The notes under the pieces were generated by a model that did no database searches, had not been told where the DNA came from, and saw only the letters and a program-made list of their open reading frames with translations. 64,000 bases of DNA from GCA-2683825 sp965662355 (GTDB lineage: Bacteria > Planctomycetota > UBA1135 > GCA-002686595), in assembly GCA_965662355.1 (NCBI GenBank), contig CBFIHP010000001.1, positions 62,001-126,000 on the forward strand. The letters are read 5' to 3'. Shown here piece by piece: positions 43,405-52,532 of the stretch (the first letter of the stretch is position 1; every line of letters starts with the position of its first letter). Both the position numbers and the translations under genes were made by a program.

Positions 43405-44493
43405 ATGAAAGCCAACCTGTTCAGCCTGCTCTTGTTGGTCGGTTTCTCCATCCCCGGGGTTGCCCAGGAGGTCTCAGCCGAGCAACGGCGGCGAGTCGAT
43501 ACGATTTTTTCGCGCTGGGACGATTTCGACAAGCCGGGAATGGCCGTCGGGGTGATCCGGAACGGATCTTTGATCCTTGCTGACGGTTATGGCCAGGCGA
43601 ACCTGGAGACGGGGTTGGGCAATGGTCCGGATGTGATCTACCGCATCGGCTCGACCTCGAAGCAGTTCACGGCAGCCTGTGTCGCCCTTCTGGCCCTGGA
43701 TGGAAAGCTGGAACTCGGAGCCGACATTCGCACGTTCTTTCCGGAGTTCCCCGCGCGCGATCCCGCAATCACAGTGCGCCACTTGATCCACCACACGAGC
43801 GGGCTTCCGGACTACATCGATCTGCAGTTCAAGGCCGCCGGCTCGGGGAAGGCCTGGTTCAAGCCGAAGGATTCGCTGGCCGCGATCGCCGGGGCAGCGT
43901 CGGAATTTGCTCCTGGAGAGAGGTTCTCGTACAGCAACTCGAACTACCTCTTGCTGGGTGAGATCGTGCGAAACGCAAGCTCCCTCAGCCTGCGGGACTT
44001 CGCTCGCGCGCGCATCTTCGAGCCCCTGGGTATGGAGAGCACCCACTTTCACGACCGCCATGACGAAGTCGTGGTGGGACGCTCACACGGCTACTCACCA
44101 CAGCCGGAGAAAGGGCGCGGGGACTGGCGCGTGGACATCACGACACTCGATCATGTCGGGGATGGAGGTGTGTTCACGACCATCGAGGATCTGGCGCGCT
44201 GGGATGCGAACTTCAAGGACAACACCCTCGGCCATGGTCCGGCCCTTCTCGAGCTAATGCACACCCGCGGCCGGTTGCGGGATGGAAGTGAACTCGACTA
44301 TGCCTTCGGCTTGATACACGGCACACTCCGCGGCTTGAAAACGGTGCATCACGGCGGTTCGTGGGTCGGCTACCGTGCCCAGCTTCTGCGCATCCCGGGT
44401 GCGGCACTAACCGTCATCGTGCTGTCAAACCAGACCACCGGCAACGTCACTGCGCTGGCGCAAGCCGTGACCGACGTGTTTCTCGACGCCTGA
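43405..44493 (+). CDS. Secreted serine hydrolase, beta-lactamase/class C fold
   Basis: A 362-residue protein with a signal peptide (M-K-A-N-L-F-S-L-L-L-L-V-G-F). The penicillin-binding/esterase catalytic triad motifs are present: S-T-S-K (S-x-x-K), Y-S-N-S-N-Y (Y-x-N), and H-H-G-G-S-W (H/K-x-G). Family members include D-aminopeptidases, esterases and class C beta-lactamases; which one this is cannot be told. It ends 8 bp from a convergent receiver-like gene. Confidence 0.88.
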   Translation: MKANLFSLLLLVGFSIPGVAQEVSAEQRRRVDTIFSRWDDFDKPGMAVGVIRNGSLILADGYGQANLETGLGNGPDVIYRIGSTSKQFTAACVALLALDGKLELGADIRTFFPEFPARDPAITVRHLIHHTSGLPDYIDLQFKAAGSGKAWFKPKDSLAAIAGAASEFAPGERFSYSNSNYLLLGEIVRNASSLSLRDFARARIFEPLGMESTHFHDRHDEVVVGRSHGYSPQPEKGRGDWRVDITTLDHVGDGGVFTTIEDLARWDANFKDNTLGHGPALLELMHTRGRLRDGSELDYAFGLIHGTLRGLKTVHHGGSWVGYRAQLLRIPGAALTVIVLSNQTTGNVTALAQAVTDVFLDA

Positions 44494-44501
44494 GCACCGG
44501 C

Positions 44502-44918
44502 TCAGGCGGCCAGATCCAGATCTCCGCTGGGAGGTTGGTAGGTCTGAATCGTGTGGTTGATCTGCTTGAGAAAATCCTCGAGCGACATCGGCACCTGGAG
44601 ATACGCGGAGGCACCACAGCGCTTGGCTTCCTCGCGGAAGGAACGCGAGCGGTAGAGGCGCGAGCTGAGGATCAGGGGGAAAGGGCGGCGCGGGTAGGCA
44701 CGACTGATGTCCTCGGCGATCGCGAAGCCGTTGCGACCCTCCAGGAGAATGTCCATCACGACGCAGGCCGGCGTTTCAGCTCGGAATGCGGCGATCAGTT
44801 GCTGGGCCGACGAGAAGAGCCGGACATTGTAGCCAGCGTGCTCGAGGTAGTTACGGCGCGCCTCGGGGCTCTCCTGGTTGTCGTGAGCGAGGAAGATGGT
44901 CTTGATCGAATTGGTCAT
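44502..44918 (-). CDS. Receiver-domain protein, degenerate
   Basis: A 138-residue protein, a lone response-regulator receiver fold. The acceptor region reads V-V-M-D-I-L-L-E-G-R-N-G, so the phosphoryl-accepting Asp is kept. The N-terminal acidic pair is reduced (A-H-D-N-Q) and the C-terminal Lys is replaced (Y-L-Q-V-P-M instead of K-P). Phosphorylation-independent signalling is therefore likely. Its ATG overlaps the TGA of the secretion-type ATPase gene upstream (ATGA), implying a role in the same surface-machine or motility system. Confidence 0.82.
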   Translation of the reverse strand: MTNSIKTIFLAHDNQESPEARRNYLEHAGYNVRLFSSAQQLIAAFRAETPACVVMDILLEGRNGFAIAEDISRAYPRRPFPLILSSRLYRSRSFREEAKRCGASAYLQVPMSLEDFLKQINHTIQTYQPPSGDLDLAA

Positions 44919-46930
44919 CCGTGACTCGTCGCAGCGAGGACTTCTTGAAGAGTCGTCAGGCCAGCGCGAGCTTTCTCGAGGCCATCGGAGCGAAGGTGGG
45001 TCATGCCCTCGGATCGGGCACATTCGGAGAGTTCTTCGGTGCTGGCCCCCTTGGCGATCAGAATACGCAGAGCCGGCGTGATGGGCATGATCTCGTAGAT
45101 TCCGATACGGCCGTGGTAACCGGTGCCGTGGCAGGCGTCGCATCCGGTGCCGAAATGGAACACATTGTCCGTGGGTTCGAGCCCCAGATAGGCCACCGTA
45201 CGCGGATCGGGTGTGTGTGCCTTGCGACAAGCCGTGCAGATGCGGCGCAAGAGCCGTTGCGCGACGACGACACGCAGTGTGTCCGCCAGCAGGTAGCGTT
45301 CGACGCCGCGATCAACGAGGCGCCCTACGGCTTCCGGTGCACCGAGGGCATGCATGTTCGAGAGCACCAGCTGACCGAACGTGGCCGCCTGCACAACGCT
45401 GCGGGCTGTATCCGCGTCCGGGATCTTGCCCAGGAGCACGATGTCGGGATCCTGATGCAGGATCGAGCGCAATCCGGCCGCGAATCCGAAACCATGCCGT
45501 GGATCGACGTTGATCTGGGTGACGCCTTCGACGACGTGCTCGACAGGGTCTTCGAGGGTGACGATCTTCGTATCGTTGCTGATGAAGCGCTGCAGAATCG
45601 AGTAGAGCGTCGTCGTCTTTCCCGAGCCGTTGGGCCCCGTCGCCAGCACCAGGCCGTGACGGCATTGGATCGCGTTCGCAAGTGCATCGTGCTGCTCGGG
45701 GGAGAAATCGAAGTCCTCCAGGGCGCGGAGCTCGCCGCCGTCGAGCAAGCGCAGAACGGCACCCTCGCCGTGAATCGTCGGAGTCGTCGAGACTCGTAGA
45801 TCGACGCGTTGGGACTTGAACGCCAGCTGTGCACGGCCCTCCTGGGGCAGACCCTGCTGAGCGGTGTCGAGATCCGCCATCTCCTTGATCCGTCGGATCA
45901 GAGCATCGGCCCAGGAGCGCGGCGCCGTGGCGCGTTCCTGCAGTGCGCCGTCGATACGGAAACGCACGAGAAGGTCCCCGCGGCGTGGCTCGAGGTGCAC
46001 GTCGCTGGCTCGCTCGGTGATCGCCTGGGCGAGAATGCGCCGTACGCTATCTTCAGCGTGCTCGTCGACGTCTCCCTCTTGCGCTTTCGTGCTTTCGGGG
46101 CTGGGGCTGGGCGCCCAAGCCGCTGCGGACCCGGGCAAGATGGTTGCGCCATATGAGGCATGCTCATCCGTAGGTGAGTCGTGCGCGGGCTCTCCGTAGA
46201 CGCCTGACGACGCGTCCCCAAGATCGCCGAGGCCTTCGGAAAACACGCCCCCCTCTTCGGTGAACGTCGGATACGGATCTGCTGCGACATTGGCCTGAGG
46301 GTCGTAGGACGCAGACGTCGAGTATTCCTCTTCGGGGTATCCCGCGGGGGTGGGATCGTAGTCAGTGCTGCCGAGACCATCGATAGGTGAGAAGGGATTC
46401 ACCGGAACGGTCGGCGCGGGAGTGTTCGAGCTCGAGAACGAGATCGACGAGCCTAGCGAAAGCCCACCCATTGCCCCGCCGCTGTTGTAGACCTCATCCA
46501 TGACCTCGCGGATGCGCGTGGGCTCGGCGAAAACTGCCAATACCTTCGACTTCAAGAGCACGGCCAGCTCGTCGATGGCGTACACATCGGTCGGATCCTC
46601 CATCACGACGGTCGTGTAGTCCGCAATGCGGTTGATAGGGAGGCTGCGGAGGCGGCGCGCATCCGACTCCTCGAGATCGCCGGCGATCTTGTGGTCGACG
46701 ATCCCCGGCGTCAGCTTCAGGCAATGGAACTTGCCCTGGGCTTGCAGAGCCTTCAGCAAGTCCTCCTCCAGCACGAGACCGAGGGCAACGAGGGCTTGGC
46801 CCAGCTTGCAGTTCGTTTCCTGCTTGTAGGTCAGAGCTCGGTCGAGGTCTTCGGCAGAGAGCTGGCCGGTCTCCAGGAAGTACTTTCCGACCGGGACTTG
46901 CTTGCGTTGGGAACTGGGGGGGATGCTCAA
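44915..46930 (-). CDS. PilB/GspE-type secretion or pilus ATPase with altered Walker B
   Basis: A 671-residue protein. An MshEN-like N-terminal domain lies at about residues 15-160, then a Ser/Pro/Gly-rich linker (about 160-300), then the T2SS-E/T4P ATPase core. Walker A is G-P-N-G-S-G-K-T-T-T. A zinc tetracysteine (C-T-A-C and C-D-A-C) lies near the end. The Walker B region reads L-L-G-K-I-P-D-A-D-T-A where family members normally have G-E-I-R-D-x-E-T, so the catalytic Glu is Lys and the Arg is Pro. The His box is L-S-N-M-H-A. ATP binding is likely kept but hydrolysis may be impaired. Confidence 0.87.
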   Translation of the reverse strand: MSIPPSSQRKQVPVGKYFLETGQLSAEDLDRALTYKQETNCKLGQALVALGLVLEEDLLKALQAQGKFHCLKLTPGIVDHKIAGDLEESDARRLRSLPINRIADYTTVVMEDPTDVYAIDELAVLLKSKVLAVFAEPTRIREVMDEVYNSGGAMGGLSLGSSISFSSSNTPAPTVPVNPFSPIDGLGSTDYDPTPAGYPEEEYSTSASYDPQANVAADPYPTFTEEGGVFSEGLGDLGDASSGVYGEPAHDSPTDEHASYGATILPGSAAAWAPSPSPESTKAQEGDVDEHAEDSVRRILAQAITERASDVHLEPRRGDLLVRFRIDGALQERATAPRSWADALIRRIKEMADLDTAQQGLPQEGRAQLAFKSQRVDLRVSTTPTIHGEGAVLRLLDGGELRALEDFDFSPEQHDALANAIQCRHGLVLATGPNGSGKTTTLYSILQRFISNDTKIVTLEDPVEHVVEGVTQINVDPRHGFGFAAGLRSILHQDPDIVLLGKIPDADTARSVVQAATFGQLVLSNMHALGAPEAVGRLVDRGVERYLLADTLRVVVAQRLLRRICTACRKAHTPDPRTVAYLGLEPTDNVFHFGTGCDACHGTGYHGRIGIYEIMPITPALRILIAKGASTEELSECARSEGMTHLRSDGLEKARAGLTTLQEVLAATSHG

Positions 46931-47074
46931 AGGAAAAGACCGCCCGGGGATCGCTGGTCGAAAGAGGGAACCGTCGGTCTATCGGCCAATCCAGGCAAAG
47001 GGATGAGCGAAAGCCGAGGGGCCCCTGCCCATGCCGGGAAGCGGCGTGGTATCGGCCTGCTAGCCGGGTGCCCC

Positions 47075-48355
47075 TCAGATCGGGTCGTCCCCGACATAGC
47101 GCCGGCCCCGGAGAGAGGACGGTAGGCACTCCATCTCGTCCTTGGCCGCCGGGTCGTCGTGGGCATAGCGATAGCCCTTGCCGTAGCCCGCATCCTTCAT
47201 CAACGCCGTCGGAGCATTGCGTAGATGCAGCGGCACGGGGTCAGCGGCCGATTCCTGCACATCCTGGCGCGCCTGTGCGTACCCGGTGTAGAGCGCGTTC
47301 GACTTGGGGGCGCGCGCCAGATACACCGCCGCCTGCACCAGAGCCAGTTCGCCTTCTGGCGTGCCCAGCCGATCCCAGGCATTCGAAGCCGCGATCGTGT
47401 GCACGAGCGCCTGCGGATCCGCTATGCCAATGTCCTCGACCGCCATGCGAATCAAGCGTCGCGCGAGAAAGCGCCGATCCTCACCGCCCTCGAGCATGCG
47501 TGTCAGCCAGTAGAGCGATGCGTCCGCGTCGCTGTTGCGGATGCTCTTGTGCAAGGCCGAGATCAGGTCGTAGTGCGAATCGCCTGATTTGTCGTGGCGC
47601 AGGACTTTCTTCTGCAGCGCCTCACGCAGGATCGCCGCATCGATGATCCCACCCTTGTCAACAAGCGACACCGCTGTCTCGAGAACCGTCAGCGCCCGCC
47701 GCGCGTCCCCGTCCGAAGCGTGGGCCAAACGCAGCAGCGCATCCCCATCCGCGATGACCCTCCCGCCCATGCCGCGTTCGGAATCGGCCAACGCTTGATC
47801 GAGAATGGCGACCAGATCCTCCGGTGTCAGTGGCTCGAGAATCAACGTCCGGGCGCGCGAGAGCAACGGCCCAACAACCTCGAAGGAGGGGTTCTCGGTC
47901 GTCGCTCCGATCAACAGGATGTCACCGCGCTCGACGTGCGGCAAAAAAGCGTCCTGCTGGGCCTTGTTGAAGCGGTGGATCTCATCGACGAAGAGCAACG
48001 TCGCCTGGCCACGCTTGCGCCGCACCTGGGAAGCCTCCTCCATGACCTGGCGAATCTCCTTGATGCCCGAGAGCACGGCCGAAAACGGCCGGAAGGGCAT
48101 ACCACTGGCACGCGCCATCAAGCGCGCGAGAGTCGTCTTGCCCGAGCCCGGCGGCCCCCACAGGATCAGACTCTGGCGCAGATCGCCGGCCAGTGCGCGC
48201 TCCAGGACCTTGCCTCCACCGACCAGGTGGCGTTGGCCGCGAAACTCCTCCAGCGTGCGTGGGCGCATGCGCTCGGCCAGGGGCGCGTCGCCGGGCAATT
48301 CCTCTTCCTTATAGGAAGGGCCCGTCTCGGGTTCGTCGAAGAGCCCGCCTGTCAT
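47075..48355 (-). CDS. rarA: Replication-associated recombination ATPase RarA (MgsA)
   Basis: A 426-residue AAA+ ATPase. Walker A is G-P-P-G-S-G-K-T-T, Walker B L-F-V-D-E-I-H-R-F-N-K-A-Q-Q-D, and the sensor region has I-G-A-T-T-E-N-P-S-F-E-V. The C-terminal half is the tetramerisation domain with H-Y-D-L-I-S-A-L-H-K-S-I-R and a final G-Y-R-Y-A-H-D. It acts at stalled replication forks. The start at 48355 overlaps the stop of the TrmH/SpoU gene (ATGA), so it is the second gene of that operon. Confidence 0.95.
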   Translation of the reverse strand: MTGGLFDEPETGPSYKEEELPGDAPLAERMRPRTLEEFRGQRHLVGGGKVLERALAGDLRQSLILWGPPGSGKTTLARLMARASGMPFRPFSAVLSGIKEIRQVMEEASQVRRKRGQATLLFVDEIHRFNKAQQDAFLPHVERGDILLIGATTENPSFEVVGPLLSRARTLILEPLTPEDLVAILDQALADSERGMGGRVIADGDALLRLAHASDGDARRALTVLETAVSLVDKGGIIDAAILREALQKKVLRHDKSGDSHYDLISALHKSIRNSDADASLYWLTRMLEGGEDRRFLARRLIRMAVEDIGIADPQALVHTIAASNAWDRLGTPEGELALVQAAVYLARAPKSNALYTGYAQARQDVQESAADPVPLHLRNAPTALMKDAGYGKGYRYAHDDPAAKDEMECLPSSLRGRRYVGDDPI

Positions 48356-49128
48356 GTCCCGCTCCTCTGGCAGCTGGCCTGAAACAGGAGTACGGCCGCC
48401 GCTGCGGTCACGTTCAGGGACTCGACCTCGCCCTGCATGGGAATACTGACCCCTTCGAGGGTCGTGCTCTCGGGAACACCACGGCCGGTTTCGCCGCAGA
48501 GCCAGAGAGCGATCGATCCGCCCCAATCGAAACGGGCCGCTTCGATACCGTCGCGCGTTTGTGCCGTGACCTGGCGAAAACCGCGCTCTCGCAGCTCGCC
48601 GGCCAACGCGTCGGGCTCTTCGGCAACAGCGACCGGCAAACGCAAGAGCGAGCCCATCGAGCCGCGCAGGGCCTTGGGCTGAAAGGGTCGACAACCACTG
48701 CCGCACACCAAGAGCCCATCGACACCCGCGGCCTCGGCAGTCCGGGCCAGGGCACCGAGGTTGCCCGGATCTTGCACCGCGCAGGCAATGCACAGAAACG
48801 CCCCGTCCCGCGCTAGCTCCGCGACCGTGCGCAAGGGCGGTTCCTGGGCCAAGGCCAGCACGCCCGGGGTGCTCTTCAGGCTGCCAAGGCGCTGGAAGAG
48901 CTCGTCCGCAACCGGGCGGGCGGACAGAGGTGCGTCATTCTCGACGGAAGGCAGCGCCGTCGCTTCCCGCGACTCGGGCACGAGAACGGCCTCGATCGCG
49001 ACTCCGGCTCGTAGAGCATCGCCGAGGAGCCGCTCGCCCTCGAGCAGAACCGTGCCGGCCTCGCGCCCCGCGGCGGCGGCGCGGAAGCGCTTCAAGAGCG
49101 CATTCGACGACGATCGAATCGGTTCCAA
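48352..49128 (-). CDS. TrmH/SpoU-family RNA methyltransferase
   Basis: A 258-residue SPOUT-family protein. A substrate-binding N-terminal domain covers about residues 1-100. The knot domain has the conserved blocks V-Q-D-P-G-N-L-G-A-L-A-R-T-A, I-A-L-W-L-C-G-E-T-G-R-G and V-E-S-L-N-V-T-A-A-A-A-V. The target (rRNA or tRNA 2'-O-ribose) is not identifiable. Its TGA overlaps the rarA start. Confidence 0.9.
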   Translation of the reverse strand: MEPIRSSSNALLKRFRAAAAGREAGTVLLEGERLLGDALRAGVAIEAVLVPESREATALPSVENDAPLSARPVADELFQRLGSLKSTPGVLALAQEPPLRTVAELARDGAFLCIACAVQDPGNLGALARTAEAAGVDGLLVCGSGCRPFQPKALRGSMGSLLRLPVAVAEEPDALAGELRERGFRQVTAQTRDGIEAARFDWGGSIALWLCGETGRGVPESTTLEGVSIPMQGEVESLNVTAAAAVLLFQASCQRSGT

Positions 49129-49268
49129 AGGTCTCCCGCGTCTCCGCAGAGCCGGCTCCAGATGGGTATCAGGCGGTCAAGAAAAATGGGCCTGCGCCCG
49201 AAGGGAAAGGATAGCGGTGTGATGTCCGAACGGCTCGCCCAGCACCGTGTATCATTTGCGATCCCCCT

Positions 49269-50480
49269 ATGCCCGTCCTCCGCACCAAGCGCTTCCTGCG
49301 CGTCAAGCTCGATATGGTGGGGCGCTGTCAATTGCGCTGCATCATGTGTCACTTCGCCCACCCGGAGTTCCACGAGAACCCCGCGACGATGGGTCGGGAC
49401 CTGCTTGAGAAGGTCGCGAGCGAGATCTTCCCCATCGCCCACGATGTGGTGCTCTCCTCCAGCGCCGAACCGCTGCTAGCTGCCGAACTGCCTCGCGCGC
49501 TCGAGCTGTGCCGCGAACATGACGTGCCCTCGTTCCACTTCTCCACCAACGCGATCAACCTGACGTCGGGCATCATCGAGAAGTGCATCGACGTCCAGAT
49601 GCCGCTCTTGACGATCTCGATCGACGGCGGCACGAAGGAAACCTTCGAGTCGATTCGCAAGCCGATGAAGTGGTCGAAGATGATGTCGCGCTTCGACCGC
49701 GTGCGCGAGATACGCGAAAAGCACAACTCGAAATACCCCATCGTCTCGGCCACGACCGTCCTGATGCGCCGCACGATCCGCGAGATGCCCACGCTCGTAC
49801 GAATCATGGCCGACAAGGGCGTCGAGCAGATGAACTTCGTGCACATGGGCGTCATCGGTGGCCTCGGCGTCGAGAACGAATCGCTTCTGAACGAACCCCA
49901 GCTCTCGAACGAGATTCTGGCCGAGTGCAAACAGCTCTGTGAAGAGCTGGGCATCCACTCGACCATGCCCTTGCCCTTCCCCGAGAACTTCAAGGGCGCC
50001 GTCGACGGCGAAGGACAGGTCATCGATGCCGCACGCGCCGACGAGGGCGGTGGCGATGCCTTGGGCATGGAAGGCGACCAGGAACCGGACTTCGACACGT
50101 TCTCCGTCGCGGAGTTCATGAACCACAAGAACAAGGAGTTCCTGCTGGCGGTGCCCGAGAAAGAGCACCACAACCGGCGGTGCTACTTCCCTTGGTTCTA
50201 CATCCACGTCAACCCCGACGGCACGGTATTTCCATGCGGTTCGTGGTTTGAGTTCTCTACCTTTGGGGACTTCAAGACCCAGTCCTTCTCGGAGATCTGG
50301 ACCGGCGACATGTTCAAGCAGCTGCGCCACGAGCACGTTGCCATGAAGCACCGCGACGTTTGCGCCAACTGCACCGTTGCCAACATGGGACGCCCCGACG
50401 TCCTGGCTTCCTTCAGCCACCGCGCCAAGATCAAGCGCGAGTGGCGCGAACGCCAAGACGGCGCGAGCGCACAGGCCTGA
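49269..50480 (+). CDS. Radical SAM protein with SPASM-like C-terminal domain
   Basis: A 403-residue protein. The radical SAM cluster motif is C-Q-L-R-C-I-M-C, i.e. C-x3-C-x2-C, near residue 19. The barrel continues with S-S-S-A-E-P-L-L and S-I-D-G-G-T-K-E-T. The C-terminal SPASM-like domain has C-Y-F-P-W-F-Y-I-H-V-N-P-D-G-T-V-F-P-C-G and C-A-N-C, ligands for auxiliary Fe-S clusters. Such enzymes often modify peptides, but no precursor peptide is evident nearby. An SDR gene starts 2 bp after its stop. Confidence 0.88.
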   Translation: MPVLRTKRFLRVKLDMVGRCQLRCIMCHFAHPEFHENPATMGRDLLEKVASEIFPIAHDVVLSSSAEPLLAAELPRALELCREHDVPSFHFSTNAINLTSGIIEKCIDVQMPLLTISIDGGTKETFESIRKPMKWSKMMSRFDRVREIREKHNSKYPIVSATTVLMRRTIREMPTLVRIMADKGVEQMNFVHMGVIGGLGVENESLLNEPQLSNEILAECKQLCEELGIHSTMPLPFPENFKGAVDGEGQVIDAARADEGGGDALGMEGDQEPDFDTFSVAEFMNHKNKEFLLAVPEKEHHNRRCYFPWFYIHVNPDGTVFPCGSWFEFSTFGDFKTQSFSEIWTGDMFKQLRHEHVAMKHRDVCANCTVANMGRPDVLASFSHRAKIKREWRERQDGASAQA

Positions 50481-50482
50481 GC

Positions 50483-51319
50483 GTGGGCCAGCTCGAAGGT
50501 AAGGTTGCGATCGTAACGGGCGGCGGCTGGAACATCGGCCGTGCCATCACACGCACCTTTGCCCATGCAGGGGCCAACGTGGTCATCTGCGGTCGGCGCG
50601 AAGAACCGCTGAACGAAACCGTAGAGCTCACACGCAACGCAGGCGGGACCGTCCTGCCGGTAAAAGGCGACGTGACGCATATGGACGACATGCTGAATGT
50701 CGTACAGCAGGCCCGCGCGGAGTTCGGCGGCGTCGACATCGTCTGCGCTATCGCCGGCGGCGGCGGGGGCTACGAAGCCGTCGACATCATCGACCCGGCC
50801 TGGTGGAGGCACGTGATCGACATCAACGTGCTGGGCACCTTCCACGCCGTGCGCGCGGCTTTGCCCAGCCTGCGGGAGCGCGGCAAGGGCTCGATCATCA
50901 CGTGCTCGGGAGGGGGCGCATACTTCCCGATGATGGGCATGCACGCCACCGCCTACGCCACGGCCAAAGCTGGTGTCTGTCGTTTCACCGACCAACTGGC
51001 GGTCGAACTCCTCGACGCCGGGATCCGGGTCAACTGCCTGCAACCGGGCCTGACCTGGAGCGCCGAGAAGTTGCGTGCCATCGAAGCCGAAGAAGCGAAG
51101 ACCGGCCAGCCCCACCCCGATCGAGACCAAAACCACCCGCCGGAAGACGCCGCCAACCTTGCGCTCTGGCTGGCCAGCGACGAGAGTGCGCCCCTCACCG
51201 GCCGGCTCGTCTCCGTGGACGAGAATTGGTGGCGGGATCGAGCACATGTCGAAGCCGTCTGCCAGAGCCTGCACGCCTACTGCTTACGTCGCGTCGGTCT
51301 CGAAGGAATGCCATCGTGA
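50483..51319 (+). CDS. SDR-family oxidoreductase
   Basis: A 278-residue protein. A GTG start at 50483, 2 bp after the radical SAM stop, fits the conserved N terminus. Nucleotide-binding motif: V-T-G-G-G-W-N-I-G-R-A. The catalytic Tyr-Lys is in Y-A-T-A-K-A-G with Ser in T-C-S-G-G-G-A-Y. The usual N-N-A-G motif is replaced by I-A-G-G-G-G-G, which is unusual. It probably reduces a carbonyl with NAD(P)H. The substrate is unknown. Confidence 0.86.
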   Translation: MGQLEGKVAIVTGGGWNIGRAITRTFAHAGANVVICGRREEPLNETVELTRNAGGTVLPVKGDVTHMDDMLNVVQQARAEFGGVDIVCAIAGGGGGYEAVDIIDPAWWRHVIDINVLGTFHAVRAALPSLRERGKGSIITCSGGGAYFPMMGMHATAYATAKAGVCRFTDQLAVELLDAGIRVNCLQPGLTWSAEKLRAIEAEEAKTGQPHPDRDQNHPPEDAANLALWLASDESAPLTGRLVSVDENWWRDRAHVEAVCQSLHAYCLRRVGLEGMPS

Positions 51320-51344
51320 AAAAACTCAACGGGGAACTCACTTC

Positions 51345-52298
51345 GTGACGGCAACCGCTCTGGGTACGGTAATTCGAGGTGATGCCAAGGTCTATCACGT
51401 CGAGGTCGATGGAAAGACCCGGCAATTCGCTCCGCGCGGCAAGCTCTTCGAGAACCTTGACGGCACGAAGAATCCCGTCGCCGTTGGCGATCGAGTGCGC
51501 GTCAGCCTCGACGGCGACCCGCCCGCCGTCGAAGAGGTGCTCCAGCGCCGCAACTACCTGCCGCGAATCGCCAGCTCGCACGATCCTCGCGAACAGATCC
51601 TGTTCGCAAACGTAGACCAGCTCTTCGTCATCGCCTCGGTCGTCAAACCCACCTTCTCGTCCAACCGTACCGATCGCATCCTCGCGGCATGCCAGTACTA
51701 CGAGATCCCGGCCTGGGTCATTCTCAACAAGGTCGATCTCGACAAGGACGGACAGGCCCAATCGATTCGCGAGACATACGAGGCGGCCAAGATTCCCGTG
51801 CTCGAAATGTGCGCCGCGGAGGGCACGGGCATCGAGCCTCTGACCGATCTCCTGACCGGTAAGATCTCGGTTTTCTATGGAGCCTCCGGCGCTGGCAAGA
51901 CAACAATCCTGAACTCGATTCAACCCGGCCTCAATCTCCGCACGGGCAAGATCAGCCGCTTCTGGGACCAGGGCAAGCACACGACGACCTACTCCCAGAT
52001 GCACCGCCTCGACGCGGTCAACGGTCACGTTATCGACACGCCCGGCATCCGTGTCTTTCGCCTCGCCGGCATCAACAAGGCGGAACTCCGCGATCTCTTC
52101 CCCGAGTTCGCGCCGTTCCAGAACAAGTGCCGCTTCCCCGACTGCGCCCATGACCACGAACCGGAGTGCGCGGTGTTCGCGGCTCTGGAGGCGGGGAAGT
52201 TGGCGCCGACGCGCTACGCAAGCTACGTCGAGATCCTCGACGAGCTGGTTCCTCCTCCCCTGGACGACACGCCAGTGCCGCCGCCGGGGGAGATGTAA
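51345..52298 (+). CDS. rsgA: Ribosome small-subunit GTPase RsgA
   Basis: A 317-residue circularly permuted GTPase: G4 N-K-V-D-L-D precedes G1 G-A-S-G-A-G-K-T-T and G3 D-T-P-G. An N-terminal OB fold covers about residues 1-70. A C-terminal zinc site (C-R-F-P-D-C-A-H-D-H-E-P-E-C) is intact. The GTG start at 51345 is 26 bp after the SDR stop, with GGGGAA about 10 bp upstream. It acts in 30S subunit maturation. Confidence 0.94.
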   Translation: MTATALGTVIRGDAKVYHVEVDGKTRQFAPRGKLFENLDGTKNPVAVGDRVRVSLDGDPPAVEEVLQRRNYLPRIASSHDPREQILFANVDQLFVIASVVKPTFSSNRTDRILAACQYYEIPAWVILNKVDLDKDGQAQSIRETYEAAKIPVLEMCAAEGTGIEPLTDLLTGKISVFYGASGAGKTTILNSIQPGLNLRTGKISRFWDQGKHTTTYSQMHRLDAVNGHVIDTPGIRVFRLAGINKAELRDLFPEFAPFQNKCRFPDCAHDHEPECAVFAALEAGKLAPTRYASYVEILDELVPPPLDDTPVPPPGEM

Positions 52299-52299
52299 G

Positions 52300-52467
52300 G
52301 GACTCGAGCCGTACTCAGAAACCGACGGTCAGATCCTGCGCGTTAGACAGGGCGGAGCAACCAGCGAAGCGAAGACTCTCCGTCAAAGCGGCGATCTATA
52401 TGGAACGCCCCCGACTGCGGGTGTGTACGAGTTCAACGTTCGCGTCGTGGACAGCAAGCACCGCTGA
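52300..52467 (+). pseudogene. Fragment of a putative-Ig (He_PIG-type) domain
   Basis: About 55 codons end with L-Y-G-T-P-P-T-A-G-V-Y-E-F-N-V-R-V-V-D-S, the typical strand pair of He_PIG Ig domains (S-G-T-P-T-x-A-G-x-Y). No start codon or signal peptide is present and the rest of the domain is missing. It follows rsgA immediately. It is probably the tail of a decayed secreted-protein gene. Confidence 0.4.
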
Positions 52468-52532
52468 ATCCGGTCGCCACCACGACCAGCCGCCCCATGA
52501 CCTTCGGGGGAGTCTTGCCGGCACGAAGAGGA

